This document shows positions 11,691 to 23,039 of a stretch of 64,000 bases of DNA, in pieces. The notes under the pieces were generated by a model, which searched no databases, was not told the DNA's origin, and worked only from the letters and a program-made list of their open reading frames with translations. The position numbers and the translations under genes were made by a program. The stretch comes from Terebella lapidaria. Taxonomy: Eukaryota > Annelida > Polychaeta > Terebellida > Terebellidae. Position 1 is the stretch's first letter; the number at the start of each line of letters is the position of its first letter. The stretch spans positions 15,783,001 to 15,847,000 of the forward strand of contig OX424563.1 in assembly GCA_949152475.1 (NCBI GenBank). The letters are read 5' to 3'.

Positions 11691-12480
11691 TGGCAGCAAT
11701 GATAAGTATTTCCTGACCTATTAAATGCACCGAAAAGAATGCCACTGTATTTTGCACTCATATATAAGGCCTATTTACCATGCAAATTTACATGCCACCC
11801 AAGACGCTAATCTTGATGTACGATCAGCTTTATACAAACCACCATTACAATTACGACCCGAGGCATGGAATACAGTGATTCAATGATTGCAAACGATAAT
11901 ACTATCTGATAAAATTGAACTAGTTGGGAGGTATTTTAGCATAGCCTATTGGGGGTCCAGATCCTCCGCTGTTGGTGATATATTTATGATTATGATTAAT
12001 ACTGAAAACATGCCATGAAGATATTTCTAAACCATCAAACTCTCTCAAAGTGCATTGATTGTATTATTTAGTTTCGGATATTGTTCAAGTTACATGTTTA
12101 TGTTTATGTTATGTACTTAACTTTTACCTTCAAATACAAATTATTATACATGTTTTTACTGAAGTGAATGAATACAACAACTTTATATTTTTCACACTGT
12201 GTCAGTTGATATTTACTAATATCTTCATATATTTTTCCAATTTTTCCAGGTTTTATTAAGATTTGCCACAGAGTGCAAGGTAGTCATGCTCTATTAGGTA
12301 TTTTTTTTGTATATGTATTGAAAAAGTGATCTCTGACGGATACGATGGCTGATTCAAGTAAACTCAAACAAGGCCACAGGGGTTGTTGAACCGAAACAGA
12401 CTCATGTCATGACAAGAATCTGGGAAAATGTAAATACTCGTTTTGATGCCTGTTAATCTCATTGACAGCATTGTATTATT

Positions 12481-13395
12481 GTATCCCCCTAACGAAGTTT
12501 GACTCCATCGTGCCGCCACAGCTGCCGCGTCTGTGTTCACGGTAGAGATTTTCTCGTGAAAGCTCTACAGGTTGCAAATCTTAACCGATTACGATAATTT
12601 TTTAGAGGGTCATGTCTGATGGTAAGATCGCAAAACCAATCGATTTTGGTTGCCACAGCAACCAAATTGTCCGATTGGTGACACATATTGTGTCCAAATT
12701 GGCCTGTTTAGCACACATGGTTTGTGAACGCTCTACAGATGGGAGTTTTCGATGAATGATGAATTCGCACAGGCTCGATGAGGAAAACAGTCACACACAA
12801 CCTATTGTTTTCAAGAATGATCAATCAAATATTAATTAGTTAACAGATTAACTTATTACGACCATTAAAATATCCACTTTGACATATGTGATCACTCCAA
12901 TAACCTGTACTATGAAAACGAATGACACTGGATTTTTGTTCAGAATAGAGAACTGATGGTTTTGGTTCAAACAGAACATTATTGCCGAAAAAGCTAACAG
13001 TAGTTTCACTAGTTAAGTCTATTATTTACTACGATAAAAATAGTTAAGACAAGAAACATTTATTATTGGACTTGATGGTAAAGGCAAATGTGCTGTCCAG
13101 TAGAGATTTCATGGCTGTAACGGAATAAGGTAACATTAGTTTCACTAGTTAAGTCACTTATTGGCCACAATAAAAATAGATAAGACAAGAAATATTTATT
13201 ATTGGGCTTAAGGTAAAAGTTCTGGTCATATAAATTTGATGGTTGTAGTATAACGGCCATATTATAAAATAAGTTAACATCAATTTCCAGTTTTTTTTTC
13301 AACAGTTTGGGGGTGACAGGGATACGGCTATGGGGTATACACCCCAGCGGTCGTAGGCGACCGGAAAGCGTCCAGTTGAACAGCCTAAGGGTCAT
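12481..13395. repeat. Insertion in A2, unidentified
   Basis: Present in A2 and absent from A1: the flanks TGTATTATTG and ACTGGAATTTCAGA are nearly adjacent at 4,710-4,750. The left part is rich in CCATCGTGCCGCCACAGC-like sequence; the right part contains a tandem pair (13,004-13,280). The outer edges are not clear inverted repeats. A minus-strand frame of 139 codons (13,063-13,482) crosses the tandem pair and the boundary and has no recognisable motif. Confidence 0.55.
13004..13280 (+). repeat. Tandem duplication of about 137 bp
   Basis: Two direct units, 13,004-13,139 and 13,140-13,280. Both start TTTCACTAGTTAAGTC and share AAAAATAG.TAAGACAAGAAA and TTTATTATTGG.CTT. The units are diverged, so the duplication is not recent. 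Confidence 0.85.
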
Positions 13396-14066
13396 ACACT
13401 GGAATTTCAGACCGAAATATGGCGTGAGACTTCGAAACGTTTGGCATTTGTTACCATCGCTATCGATTGTTAGCCTCGCCATCGATTAGTGTTCCCGTCG
13501 TCATGAATTTGTCACTCTTGGCCAATTGAACCATGGTATACCGTTTTTGCCGTCTTTAAACCATGGTATACTTCGATCCAGAATAAGTGGTGATTAGTTA
13601 AATAATACACAAGAACGTTACTTTCCAAGTTACAGATATTTCTGTTAGTAACCAGACAATGTTCTATTAATGAAACAGTAATCAGTGTGCCTTACAACTA
13701 GGACACTCACTACGCAAGTGGATCTGGGATATTACTTTGATGAAGTGGGTATCCTCATATTACAGTTTCTTTACATTTGGAGTCGTTCAGGCGACACTCC
13801 CGCACAAAAGTTCCTGGTGTCTAATAATAGATTTGATAGCTACACCTGTGGCAACAAGAAGGTTTTTCGACTGTCTGACTTTAAGGAATGAAAGGTCTAA
13901 GCACGTATTCCATGTTTTCCCCCAACCTTGGCCATGTCTGGCTACGATTCTTTGGCCATGTTAGGCTAACACCAGGTGTACCACTGTAATCGGACGGCAT
14001 TTGAGACAATGGTCGATGAGCTTTGTCACTTCGATTGACATCTCAGGATATATATAGATAAAGTAC

Positions 14067-14732
14067 CAGGAGCGGATTAAGGATTTTGAAAATTCCATCA
14101 TTATCCCGCTCAAGGGCCCCAGAAACAAGATCCTTTTGTATATCCTGTGGTAGCTTCCTGACATTTACTGGGTATAAATCTCGCTTCATGCTTCTGGTAT
14201 ATTTGTAAAACAAATTATGGAGTGAAGCGAGCCTGTCGCGGTTATGATCTGGAGGCTGCTCAAGAGACACTTTAATGCAAAAATTAGAAACAAAGCGAGT
14301 GCGTCACAGTTGGGGGTCTGGGCCCGCTGAAGGGCCCAAGAAGTCGGAGCTTTTTCATGTTATGAATTAATAAGGTGGCCTTCCCTGGATAAGGCACTTA
14401 AAAATTCATTGATGATGTTCTGAAAAGTTTGTAAAAAACGTAGAAGGGAAGCTGCACATTTGGGCCGGGGGTCTTGGGCCCGCTGACGGGCCCCAGAAGC
14501 CAGAACTCTTCTTATGTTCTGTGGTAGATTACTGGTCTCTCATGAGTATACATTTCAAACAAACTGACCGTGATAAACCTGTTCTCAAACATGATATTTC
14601 GACATAATTTTTTTCGGGCAGAAACTGAATCTGCCTGTGGGAACTCTGATGTATATGTATTTTTTTTTTCAAAAGGGGGGTGGGGGGTCAGTATCCCCAG
14701 TAACCCCCCCCCCCCCTCTAAATCCGCTACTG
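14067..14732. mobile_element. hAT-like MITE in A2
   Basis: Left end CAGGAGCGGATTAAGG; right end, reverse-complemented, CAGTAGCGGATTTAGAGGG. CAG...GCGGAT inverted ends are characteristic of hAT-type non-autonomous elements. The sequence AGTAC flanks both sides (14,062-14,066 and 14,733-14,737), a possible remnant of an 8-base target duplication. The inside repeats GGGCCCCAGAAG-like segments (about 14,104, 14,330 and 14,490) and has long homopolymers near the right end. It is absent from A1. Confidence 0.75.
14659..14717. repeat. Poly-T, poly-G and poly-C tracts
   Basis: A T run, a G-rich run (GGGGGGTGGGGGGT) and a run of about 14 C lie close together at the right end of the hAT-like MITE. The G and C runs are complementary and could form a short hairpin or a G-quadruplex-prone tract. 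Their exact length may be affected by sequencing error. Confidence 0.8.
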
Positions 14733-16120
14733 AGTACTGGCCGATATCGTGTTTCAGACGAGTACCATTCAGTGTTTCTCCCAGGTACAGATCTACCCTT
14801 AGTCCTTGGGGAAATAGGATATCACACTAAAGTTATGACTCATCACATCGAAGCGTTCATATGGCGGCTGTCACAGATACGAGTACGCAGGTGCCATTGG
14901 GCGCATCCAACGTTGATATATATTTATTAGGGATAAATGTATACGTCCTTGGTGCATACATTGACCTGATCAGATCTTATTCCACAATATGGTCACACCA
15001 TCACGCACGTATCATGGGATATTAATAACTGAATGGACTTGCAAAGTGGCAAAATTACCTGTGACCTACTTCTCCGGGTACCTTAGAAACAAACTTTAGG
15101 GGGGTCATGTGCTATTGTCGTCACCTCCCACATGTAGTGAGTTGTTATTCCAAATGTTATTTGCTCGCCGTTTCCAGAATGATTACTGATGAACTAGCCA
15201 CGTTATGAAATATGAGAAAATGATGAATTTGGCATTTCATTTGGCTATCAGTGTGATAGTCGGGGGTTTGTAATATGTCATAAAATGATACCATTGTCAC
15301 CATGCTTATGGGATATGAAAATAAGTCTCGACATGATTTGATACACCTTTCTACGCTAAGAAAGTGCTGACAATTTACGAGAGACTTATTGGCGTCGCTG
15401 ATAGTGGATAGGCGTCTGTTTTCAGCACATGAAAAGTATGTTTAATTAGGCTTCATTCAGTCAGATAATTCGCTTCGTTCCAGCCCGGTCGTGATTCGTC
15501 TGATGTCGTTTTGGCTGTGAATTAGCACCATGATGTTGTGTCCGTCGGCAAAAACAGTGGGTGTTTCTGGATGACCTACAGCAGCGTTTGTGTGGGCTGA
15601 CAATGAGTATGACCAATGCACAGGCTACTTGTCACAATTACACTGTTAAACATGTGTTCCTGTTAAAGCATCTACATCAATAATTAGCGTTGTTGCTCAT
15701 GAGGGACATAGCAATTCAACTAATTTTAGTTATGTTAGTTTTTCAACTTGAGGGTGGTGTTTGGTAATCTCAACGAGTGTCACTGTGGTGACAAAGTGAT
15801 CCATCGCCACCATTCAAGCCCTGCTACTAGAGGGCGCTCTGGCCAGTCGGCGTTGAAAATTTCACAGCTAGAGGGGTTGGAGAAGTTTTTCACTATGATT
15901 CTGTTGATGACATTGAACGAGAAGCTTAGAAGCTTTCAAATGATATTAGCAACACAACTGCATGAAAATTGTGCGTTTGTTTGCAGAAGAATGACATATT
16001 GTAATTTCGGAGCAAAAATTTGAAAGATGTAAGTTATATACAAACTACCCCATATGCAGTGATCCGTATACACCATTCCAATGTACTGATGCTGATTCTA
16101 TCTGCTACACTATTGAAATA

Positions 16121-17628
16121 TACTGAGCAACTTTAAAAACGCATAAAATATAATCTTCCAGTAAAAACACCCTAAGACTCAGAAAAGTGTTCCCTATAGT
16201 TTATTGAGCTATTGCAATCAAATAGTTTGTGTGCCGATTGGTATTGAGTATTACTCAAAATGTGAGAGTGAGTTCTTCATAATTGATGTTAAACCCAGGA
16301 GCACGTGGTTCCACCTGAATGAAGCTGGTTGTGTGAGTTGCAATTGTTTGTGACCAATCCTTCATTTGTGGCTATAAAACCCCGGGCAAAATGAACTGTA
16401 AAATCAGACGCGTCAAGATGCCACGACTTGCTCCAGAATTACGTGATCGGGCGATTGGGATGCTGACGATGGGAACACGACAAAGACAGGTTGCAGAGAT
16501 GCTTGGGACCACACAGTCAACTGTATCTCGACTATGGACCAGGTTCCATGGAACAGGATCATCTCGAGACCGTCCAAGGAGTGGCCAGCCACGTGTGACG
16601 ACGATGATCCAGGATAGCCGTATCCGGATCTTGCATCTTCGTGATCGCTTCAGGACTGACACACAAACTGCTAGGGAGATCCCAGGGCGCCGCAATCCTA
16701 GAATCAGTGCACAGACTGTGCGACGTCGCCTCAGGGAGAGGGGTATTCGGCCATACCGTATCCATACTGGGATGGTCTTGACAGAAGCCAGAAGAGAAGC
16801 TAGACGCCAATGGACTCGTGAGCATGGTGGTAGAAACTGATTGATTGGCAAGATGGCGCCAGGTTATCTTCAGTGACGAGTCCAGATTCAACCTGTACAG
16901 GGCTGATGGCCGCCAATGTGTTTACCGTCGACGCGGAGAGCGGTACGCGGACGTCTGCGAACAACAGGTGGACCGCTTCGGAGGTGGTGGTGTCATGATG
17001 TGGGGTGCCATTTCGCACGGATGGAGATCTGACCTTGTGCATGTCCAGGGAACAATGACAGCCGTCGTATACAGGGACACGATACTTGATCCACATGTGC
17101 GAGTACGAGTACAGCAAACAGGGCATACATTCATGCAAGATAACGCCAGACCTCACGTTGCCATGGTATGCCGGGAGTTCTTGGAAGAACACAACATCGA
17201 CCTCCTCCCATGGCCTGCATATTCTCCGGATTTAAACCCGATTGAACACTTATGGGACATTCTGGATCGTAGAGTAAGACAACGGGATCCGGTTCCTGCC
17301 ACGCACGCGCAGCTGGTGTTTGCTCTTCAAGAAGAATGGGCAGTCATCCCACAGAACCAGATCATTCGTCTTGTGGCATCAATGCCTAGGAGATGTGATG
17401 CTGTGCTTAATAACAGAGGAGGACATACTCGTTACTAACGTGAAGTATTGTACTGGTTGAAGTACAGACTGTGTTGCGTTTTGAATGCATTATTTATTGT
17501 TCGTGCATCATTTTTGTTGTTGTTTTCATTAATAGGAACACTTTTTCTGAGTATTTCCAATGATTCATAGCATTGCTATTAAATTTTCTTGAACCATAAC
17601 TTTGATGCGTTTTTAATGTTGTTCAGTA
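16121..17628 (+). mobile_element. Tc1/mariner transposon, near complete (1,508 bp)
   Basis: The element lies between TA dinucleotides (16,119-16,120 and 17,629-17,630). The empty site is seen in B1 and B3 (TTGAAATATC). Ends are inverted: TACTGAGCAAC at the left, GTTGTTCAGTA at the right, followed inward by AAAAACGCAT. Similarity extends about 100 bases in, to a second shared motif, CTCAGAAAA.GTGTTCC. That is consistent with the IR/DR end structure of Tc1 elements. The transposase reads in the same direction. The insertion is younger than the B duplications. Confidence 0.95.
16391..17438 (+). pseudogene. Tc1-like DD34E transposase, one disruption
   Basis: The encoded enzyme would cut and paste its own element at TA sites. 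The first part (16,391-16,840, 149 residues; a likely start is the second Met at 16,418, reading MPRLAPELR) has the helix-turn-helix DNA-binding region (about residues 14-56), then a GRPR-like motif, RDRPRSGQPR (59-68). The second part (from 16,845, 197 residues) has the catalytic domain: D11 in IFSDESRF, the glycine-rich GGGGVMMWG, D99 in MQDNARPH and E134 in NPIEHLWD. Exactly 34 residues separate D99 and E134. The parts lie in different frames, joined across a stop and an apparent 4-base tandem duplication (ATTGATTG) near 16,838-16,847. Total length is about 347 residues, close to the family norm of about 340. A recent, single break is inferred. Confidence 0.93.
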
Positions 17629-18024
17629 TATAATGAAATGTAAAATATATTCATCTGTTTACATTTGGTGGTCCTTGACATATCTGGAATATGAATTGTA
17701 TTCAAGGAGGGTATGAAAGTTAAATATAACATTTTATAGGCATCTAGGTGGCTATTACATTGTAGCAGCTGTTGCGTATTTAGAGCCATGCCAAACTCAA
17801 ATCGATTGTGACCTTTCAAATGGGAACCTGAGCAAAATTTCCAGGAACGCCAGAAACTGACATCCCCTGAATATGTCATTGTTGAGTGCAAAAATGTGTT
17901 TGAAGGTGTTGTGATTACTGATTTGGGATCAATAAGAACTGGAAAATGACATTATTATTGTCATTACATTGGACATTTCGAACACGTGAACGACTGCAAT
18001 AAATATCCTCGCAGTAGCATGTTA

Positions 18025-18880
18025 AATCAGATTAATTGATTTCCACGCTGATTCAATGACGGCTTATCGCCTGCACTCCAGCCAACACTTAAAGGTTTTG
18101 TGGTGTTTCAGTTCCATAACCTACTGGAGACCCAATGTTTCGGCAGTATTTATATCTTATAATCGAGAAAAACCACCTTCACAGTGACGGAGATATTCGC
18201 AGTGATTTCAGTTGACAGTTGTCCATGGACATGTTTTAAATAAAGTAAAAGTAATGCACGGTACTAATGCACAGGTCTTTATGTCAAGTGATGTACAGGT
18301 CTACTGATACACCTGGTATGGTATGATACAATTCACCAGCTTCCTATGAGGCACATACCAATGGGGTTATCATTACCTAGAAGAACACCATTGAAGGGTT
18401 CCGAGGTACCTGCAGCGTAAAATCACAACTTCCAAGATATAGGGCGGAATAAAGTCATTAGTCGTGGGTAAATATTGCTTGGTTCTGCTCTGTTTGCTCA
18501 AGACAACCTGGCAAAACATGACTGTTTGGTTTGCACAGCACTGCTTTGATGGGTTCAGTAATAAACAGTCAATTTCCCTGATGAGCACTTGCTACTTTCT
18601 CTCTAAGACTGGATATTGCCCAACCTGGAGCTCAATATGTGTAATAGTAGAAGAATAAATTGCTTGCAGATCTAAATATAAGTATTTGTGTCAACTAATC
18701 TGACTACTTGTAATTCATCGGATGTGACTTCTAATAGTAATTATTATTGTAAGCAGCTATGAAGTGTTTTGTTCATTATGAAATTGTGATTCATTACGTG
18801 TATAGGTACTCGTCATGCAACAAACTACAAATTGTAATGTTCACAATGTGCAGGTTTTTAAAATTATTAACTGGAAAAGG
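18025..18880 (+). repeat. Array unit 0: blocks a and b
   Basis: The leftmost copy of the ancient array. Block a (about 18,030-18,140) starts TTAATTGATTTCCACGCTGA and matches 23,049, 36,272 and 54,255. Its plus frame reads LIDFHADSMTAYRL, with related readings in the other three copies (LIDFHTDLMMAYRL, LIVFHADLMTAYRL, LMDFHADLMTDYRR). Block b (about 18,330-18,660) matches 23,400-23,715 and 36,540-36,810 and is also open on the minus strand (18,373-18,588). No family is recognised. Confidence 0.75.
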
Positions 18881-18889
18881 CTGTTATTC

Positions 18890-20030
18890 ACAATCACACC
18901 CTTACACCTGTGTCCCTATGAAAACATCCGCATCAATAATTGGCATTGTTGCTAAAAGTAATGCGAAACGTTTACTCATTCACAATATCTCATCAGATGC
19001 TGGGAGGGTTTTTGAAATCATGACAATTCTACATTTCACTGAACTGGTTTCGCGATGATTATCAGCAATCTTATTGTAATAAATCGATTATCACTGTGGT
19101 TACTGAGTGAACAATCGCCACCATTCAAGCCCTGCTATTAGTCGGTGCTCGGCAGTCGGCTTTATATGTGGAGGTGTCCGAGAAAATTATCTCTTAAAGT
19201 GGCATTATCGATTCTTGGTTTTCTGTGTGAAGGTGACTTTCAATGCGAAGTTCTGGTGCAGTGATGCGAAAAAAAATATATATAGATATATTCAGTTTAT
19301 TTCTTTTGTGATATATTCAGGTTGATTCTTTTGTGTTTAGAAATAAAGACAAAATAATGCATTCTTCGTTCATGTTAGTGCAGAAGTAAACAATTCGTTT
19401 ACAACTCTACTGCAGATGCATGCGGACATATTTTGGAGGTTGTAACCGTGCTATATCATCCAATATATGCTAGCCAATTGATTTATGACGACGTCAACAA
19501 CAATCTGTTCTACCTTAAGATTCTGTTGATAAAATTGAACGAACAGTTTTTGTGATTCGCCGATTGTATAAGCGACATTAATGCATGGACATTGTGAGGT
19601 TGTTAGCAGAATAATTACATGGGTGGTAGTTTCTAAGCTCAGAAGAACCACATTTTGTATACAAAATACTCCAGATGCAGTGTTTGGTATACACCATTCC
19701 ATTGTACTGATGGCGATTCTATCTGCTGCACTATTGAAATATCATAAAACTGGTAGTCCTTGACATATGTTGAATATGAGGTGTATTTTGAAAGGGCATC
19801 AAAGGTAATTATAACTTTTCATAGCCAACTAAGTGGCTATTAAAATTGTAGCAGTTGTTCTGTATTTAGACTCATCCCATACTCAAATCGATTTTTATTG
19901 GTAACCTGGGCAATTTTCCAAGAAAACAATCAGACATTGATATCCCTAAGCATTTCAGTGTTGAGTGCAAGGGTCTTTATTGGATAGTGTTGTGATAATT
20001 GGACTACCACAAACTGGAAATTGACATTAA
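18890..20030 (+). repeat. Segmental block B3
   Basis: Third copy of block B, lacking the first about 380 bases of B1. It keeps TCAATAATTGGCATTGTTGCT, TCATCAGATGCTGGGAGGG, CCACCATTCAAGCCCTGCTA, GTATACACCATTCCA and the tail. It carries a separate insertion at 19,197-19,512. Confidence 0.82.
19197..19512 (+). mobile_element. TTAA-flanked insertion in B3
   Basis: Breaks block B3 between CTCTTAA and CCTTAAGATTCTGTTG; B1 and B2 are uninterrupted there. TTAA on both sides looks like a target duplication. The left end is AGTGGCATTATCG. An inverted, longer relative lies at 58,815-59,255, sharing AAAGTGGCAT.ATCG, GTAAACAATTCGTTTACA and CATATTTTGGAGGTTGTAAC-like sequence. TTAA target sites are typical of piggyBac-type elements, but no transposase or clear terminal repeat is visible, so the class is only suggested. 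Confidence 0.55.
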
Positions 20031-20824
20031 TGCTATGGATTTGACCGGCACTGATGCCTCTCCATCTTAGCTCAACGTTAGCGCAAGTGGAATAGGTCTG
20101 GCTTTGAACTAGGTCATACTTGTTCCACATATATTCTCCAAAATTTGAACATTTCATTTGGTGGATTGCAGTCGAGTCCTTAGTTCTCATAACAGCTAAC
20201 ATGAAGGAATTGGGCACACAGTGATACTAAACGCTGGTTGAACACGTTCATGTGTAGCAATTAGGTCTTCATGAGGTACACAGAATTTCCCAGTGTTTTT
20301 GTCCGGTTTGTCCATGTTTTATTGACCACACTGTTTGTATATTTGCTTCAGTTTTATGATCTATCATGGTTCAAAAAGACAATATGTGGTATCAATTGAA
20401 GAACCCAATGCCGAAATTGTCCATCTATAAATATAGAGCGGTAATAGTCAATGATCCTTGGAATGGCAAGTAGAGCCATTGGGCTATAATCGATGTGATT
20501 CAGAAGGCAAGAATGGACACAGGTCGTCGTTTAGTGTCAAGGATAACATGAGCTTTCCAGACAAATGTGTCTGCTTGAGTACCACTGATGGTGCGTCCTG
20601 AAGCAAATTTCAAGCATCAGGCGAACCCATTGTAGTTGCAGCTGGGCTGGAATGTCTTTTCTTGAAGCCATCATTCTCGCTTTCGTTTGATTTGATGGCC
20701 ATATAAGAAGTGGATCGTTAGGGTTTTTTCTTGAAGATATTTTCTCTGAGGAAGTGAGGTTAAAGTCTAAAGATGGACTGCATATAAAACTAGCGACCCT
20801 GGAATGCGCCAGCTTTCCTTTCAT
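20031..20824 (+). repeat. Array block G0, unit 0, plus unassigned DNA
   Basis: About 20,385-20,560 matches 42,240-42,400, 49,850-49,980 and 57,465-57,640. Shared elements are ATGTGGTATCA-like, a GTTGTCCA..TA.AAATATAGAG-like core and AGTGTCAA.G.TA. The rest (20,031-20,384 and 20,560-20,824) has no assigned relative. A minus-strand open frame (20,537-20,824, 95 codons) has no recognisable motif. Confidence 0.55.
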
Positions 20825-21675
20825 TTATAATGCAAATATAAAGGTAACAAAATCAAATTTGTAAACATCAATTTGGCACCATAATTTATTATGGCGATCT
20901 ATAGTCATCAAAGATCATCAGGCGAGATTGCGTTCTTAACTAAATATGATTAAATGTCTGATAATTGTCACTTTCAGATGTCGTTTTGTGACTTACCTCT
21001 CAGAAGACGTTTAAGGTGCGGTATTCGACTTTCACCATGGTGATCTAACCCCCTGGGGGTTAGATCACCATGGTGAAAGTCGAATACCGCACCTTAAACG
21101 TCTTCTGAGAGGTAAGTCACAAAACGACACTAAAAACATACCCAGCGGCAGGATTAGTTTGAACAGGGAATAACTAGTCATGCTAATAAAGCTCACTGTG
21201 AGGTTTGCTCGTGTGCATTAAGGTATTTAAGCAAATAAGTAGGTCCACTTATTGTATTCCTTCCACAGAAATCCATTCATAATATGCATCTATTGTTTAC
21301 ACGGCCCAGGTAACGTACACTGCTCATCGATGCTACTCGTCCACTGAAAACATACAATTTATTCCTTCTCTCACCATTTCATTCCGTACTGAGAATACAG
21401 GAAAAAGCAGTATACGTTACTTAGCCCATTTATTATTATATGATCACACAACAAAACGTACATACCAACAGTTTGTTTGTCATGCTGAAGATACGAAGCT
21501 TCGTTTTCTGACGCGTGACATCTATGATGATCAATTCGTACAATTCCCATGATATTCTTCATAGAACCATGCCTCGGTTCATCATCCATGGGTGAACAAA
21601 TTTCTGATGAGGAAGTTCCGGGAAGAAGGGTTGCGTATACTTGCTGATTTAGCTACCTTTATAAATGAATTTGAG
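20825..21675. mobile_element. Non-autonomous element hosting a palindrome
   Basis: The left end, TTATAATGCAAATATAAAGG, matches the left end of the element at 44,118-44,726. Interior matches continue in order: ATGTC.TTTT near 20,978, TACGAAGCTTCGTTTT near 21,493, and CATG.CTCGGTTCATCATCC near 21,571. The right end is less certain; GCTACCTTTATAAATG near 21,651 is a plausible inverted end. Compared with its relative it has gained the perfect palindrome at 20,979-21,129. No coding frame recognised. Confidence 0.55.
20979..21129. repeat. Perfect 75-bp inverted repeat, 1-bp centre
   Basis: Positions 20,979-21,053 are the exact reverse complement of 21,055-21,129, with one T (21,054) at the centre (CCCCC T GGGGG). 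I checked it base by base and found no mismatch. Each arm contains ACCATGG, and each strand carries GAGAGGTAAGT, a strong donor-like sequence. The outer 27 bases of the left arm match the related element at 44.28 kb; the inner 48 bases do not. The right arm is then an inverted copy of flank plus new sequence. It could be a real fold-back insertion or an assembly or library artefact. Confidence 0.97.
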
Positions 21676-21949
21676 AGCAGCTCACTACAGTGTTTGGTTT
21701 TTTTTTTACCTGCAGCCCATCATCATACACAGAAAATACAAAAATTCATTATGTTATATAAAACAAAGCACACAATGGTAAGATATATGTCCAGACATTT
21801 TGGATCAGAAAGAGTCTAACGAGATGAACTGAAACATTGTTGTTTCATTTTTTTTGCTATAAACTGTCGCGGATCGATGGCCACTCGGGATGCAATGATA
21901 ACCTTAGGTTGTCTTTGATCAGCACCCAGTAAACATTTTGCGCAATGCT
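21676..21949. other. Unassigned spacer
   Basis: Contains a short T run near 21,698 and no recognisable element. The plus frame at 21,592-21,819 (75 codons) overlaps the end of the preceding element and has no motif. Confidence 0.4.
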
Positions 21950-22560
21950 TTCAGGAACCGTAATTGTCATGATGAATGATGGGAAAAGACCATAGCGTGA
22001 TTTTGCGTAACAACATGCTATACTTTTGAATCGTGGATACTCCGTTTCTTCAGCAAAGAATGTTTGCTACAGAGTACGATAGCTTACTGATAGATGGACT
22101 TGTGCGATTGATTCATCGGAGAAGACGTGTATCATATATTGTTAACATAAGAACCTATTAAACATATGCTTGATCGTTTTAAAGCGTGTGTACTGGTGCT
22201 GTAGCTTTCTGTAAATGCTCAACCTGCTGTTTGTGGTTGATTCATGACATCTCTTCTGTCGGGAACATCGTGGATCATTTATATCGATAAGTCATCATGC
22301 CTTGTATTTTTAAAATCGATTCAAAGCAGCATTTTTGCGGATGATTATGTGGAGAAATTTGTAACAAAATATGGCTGCCACATTGTGGGAATAGTGGTAT
22401 TGGTAACCGTGAAAACATTATAAATCAATTTAAGGACCGAATATATCCAGCCATAAACACTACAAATAGACGTTTCATTCCCTGGCCACTATTCTCACGG
22501 TAAAATGCAGCATAGGGGTGTGTAAAATGAACCGTTAGCCCGTCTAAGGCACACAGGAAC
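21950..22560 (+). repeat. Array blocks beta and alpha, unit I
   Basis: Block beta (about 21,955-22,140) matches 53,255-53,480 and 58,350-58,560: GAATGATGGGAAAAG-like, then CTATACTTTTGAATCGTGGA. Block alpha (about 22,370-22,510) matches 35,335-35,450 and 53,590-53,710: ACATTATAAATCAA, ATATATCCAGCCATAAACAC and CATTCCCTGGCCA. A following stretch (22,525-22,590) also matches 35,775 and 53,725. No coding frame is shared by the copies. Confidence 0.75.
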
Positions 22561-22827
22561 TTTCATCAGCATTTTGAAGTGATCAAACTCATCTGATCCA
22601 TTTGTTCGCTTATGCCTTGCAAATGTTGCAGACTGTGAAGATAACTTTAGATCACTGCTGATTCAGGGATGGCCATGTTCTCTATAGCAACACACACGAA
22701 CAAAATAGGTTGTCAAGTTGAAATGCCTAAATGCATAAACGGGCAACTAAGGTTTTTAATTCCTTTGCATAAATTAGGGAAAATAATACTGAACACATTT
22801 GGAGAGAATGGCCGCCAGAGTCCGAAT

Positions 22828-22865
22828 TTTTTTTTTTTGTTACCCCCCCCCCCCCCCTCCCCCAG
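22828..22865. repeat. Poly-T / poly-C tract
   Basis: About 12 T followed by GTTA and a run of about 15 C, then TCCCCC. Similar poly-C tracts occur at 14,705, 26,898 and 49,803. Length may be inaccurate. Confidence 0.8.
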
Positions 22866-23039
22866 TAAAAAACTTAAAGTAATTCTTTCTCGGAATATTC
22901 TGAGTATTTATGTACAGATTTTCAGGAATATTAGACCGTAAACTTTAATGATGAATGTAGATGGACGACAGACGACAAAGTCTACCTAAATCTGAGCATA
23001 ATAAATAACACACATTTCTGTATGACGTGATGGGAGCTG

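Larger units (their letters stand above)
11712..15245 (+). repeat. Segmental duplication A2 (paired with A1)
   Basis: Paralogue of 3,596-6,455 in the same orientation, about 8.1 kb downstream. Relative to A1 it has an extra block at about 12,481-13,395 and a hAT-like MITE at 14,067-14,732. It lacks the MITE of A1 and the 350 bases at 4,158-4,510. It ends directly against B2, whereas A1 is separated from B1 by a 3.8-kb insertion. A1-B1 and A2-B2 are therefore two copies of one larger unit. Confidence 0.85.
15246..17930 (+). repeat. Segmental block B2, split by Tc1
   Basis: Copy of block B (see 10,250-11,690), interrupted by a Tc1 element at 16,121-17,628. The block resumes after the transposon with ACATATCTGGAATAT, which matches 11,352-11,370 in B1. 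Frames open in B1 have stops here. Confidence 0.85.

Noticed and set aside
13063-13482. Minus-strand frame of 139 codons, the longest non-transposon frame nearby
   Set aside because: It crosses a tandem duplication and the edge of an insertion, has no motif, and its start and end coincide with repeat features.
14653-14717. Proline- and glycine-rich frames over the homopolymer runs
   Set aside because: They are translations of poly-G and poly-C inside a MITE.
16372-16891. Minus-strand frames of 159 and 110 codons
   Set aside because: They lie opposite the Tc1 transposase and are shadows of its codon pattern.
20979-21129. Palindrome read as a microRNA precursor
   Set aside because: Perfect 75-base arms without a loop are unlike microRNA hairpins; fold-back insertion or artefact is more likely.
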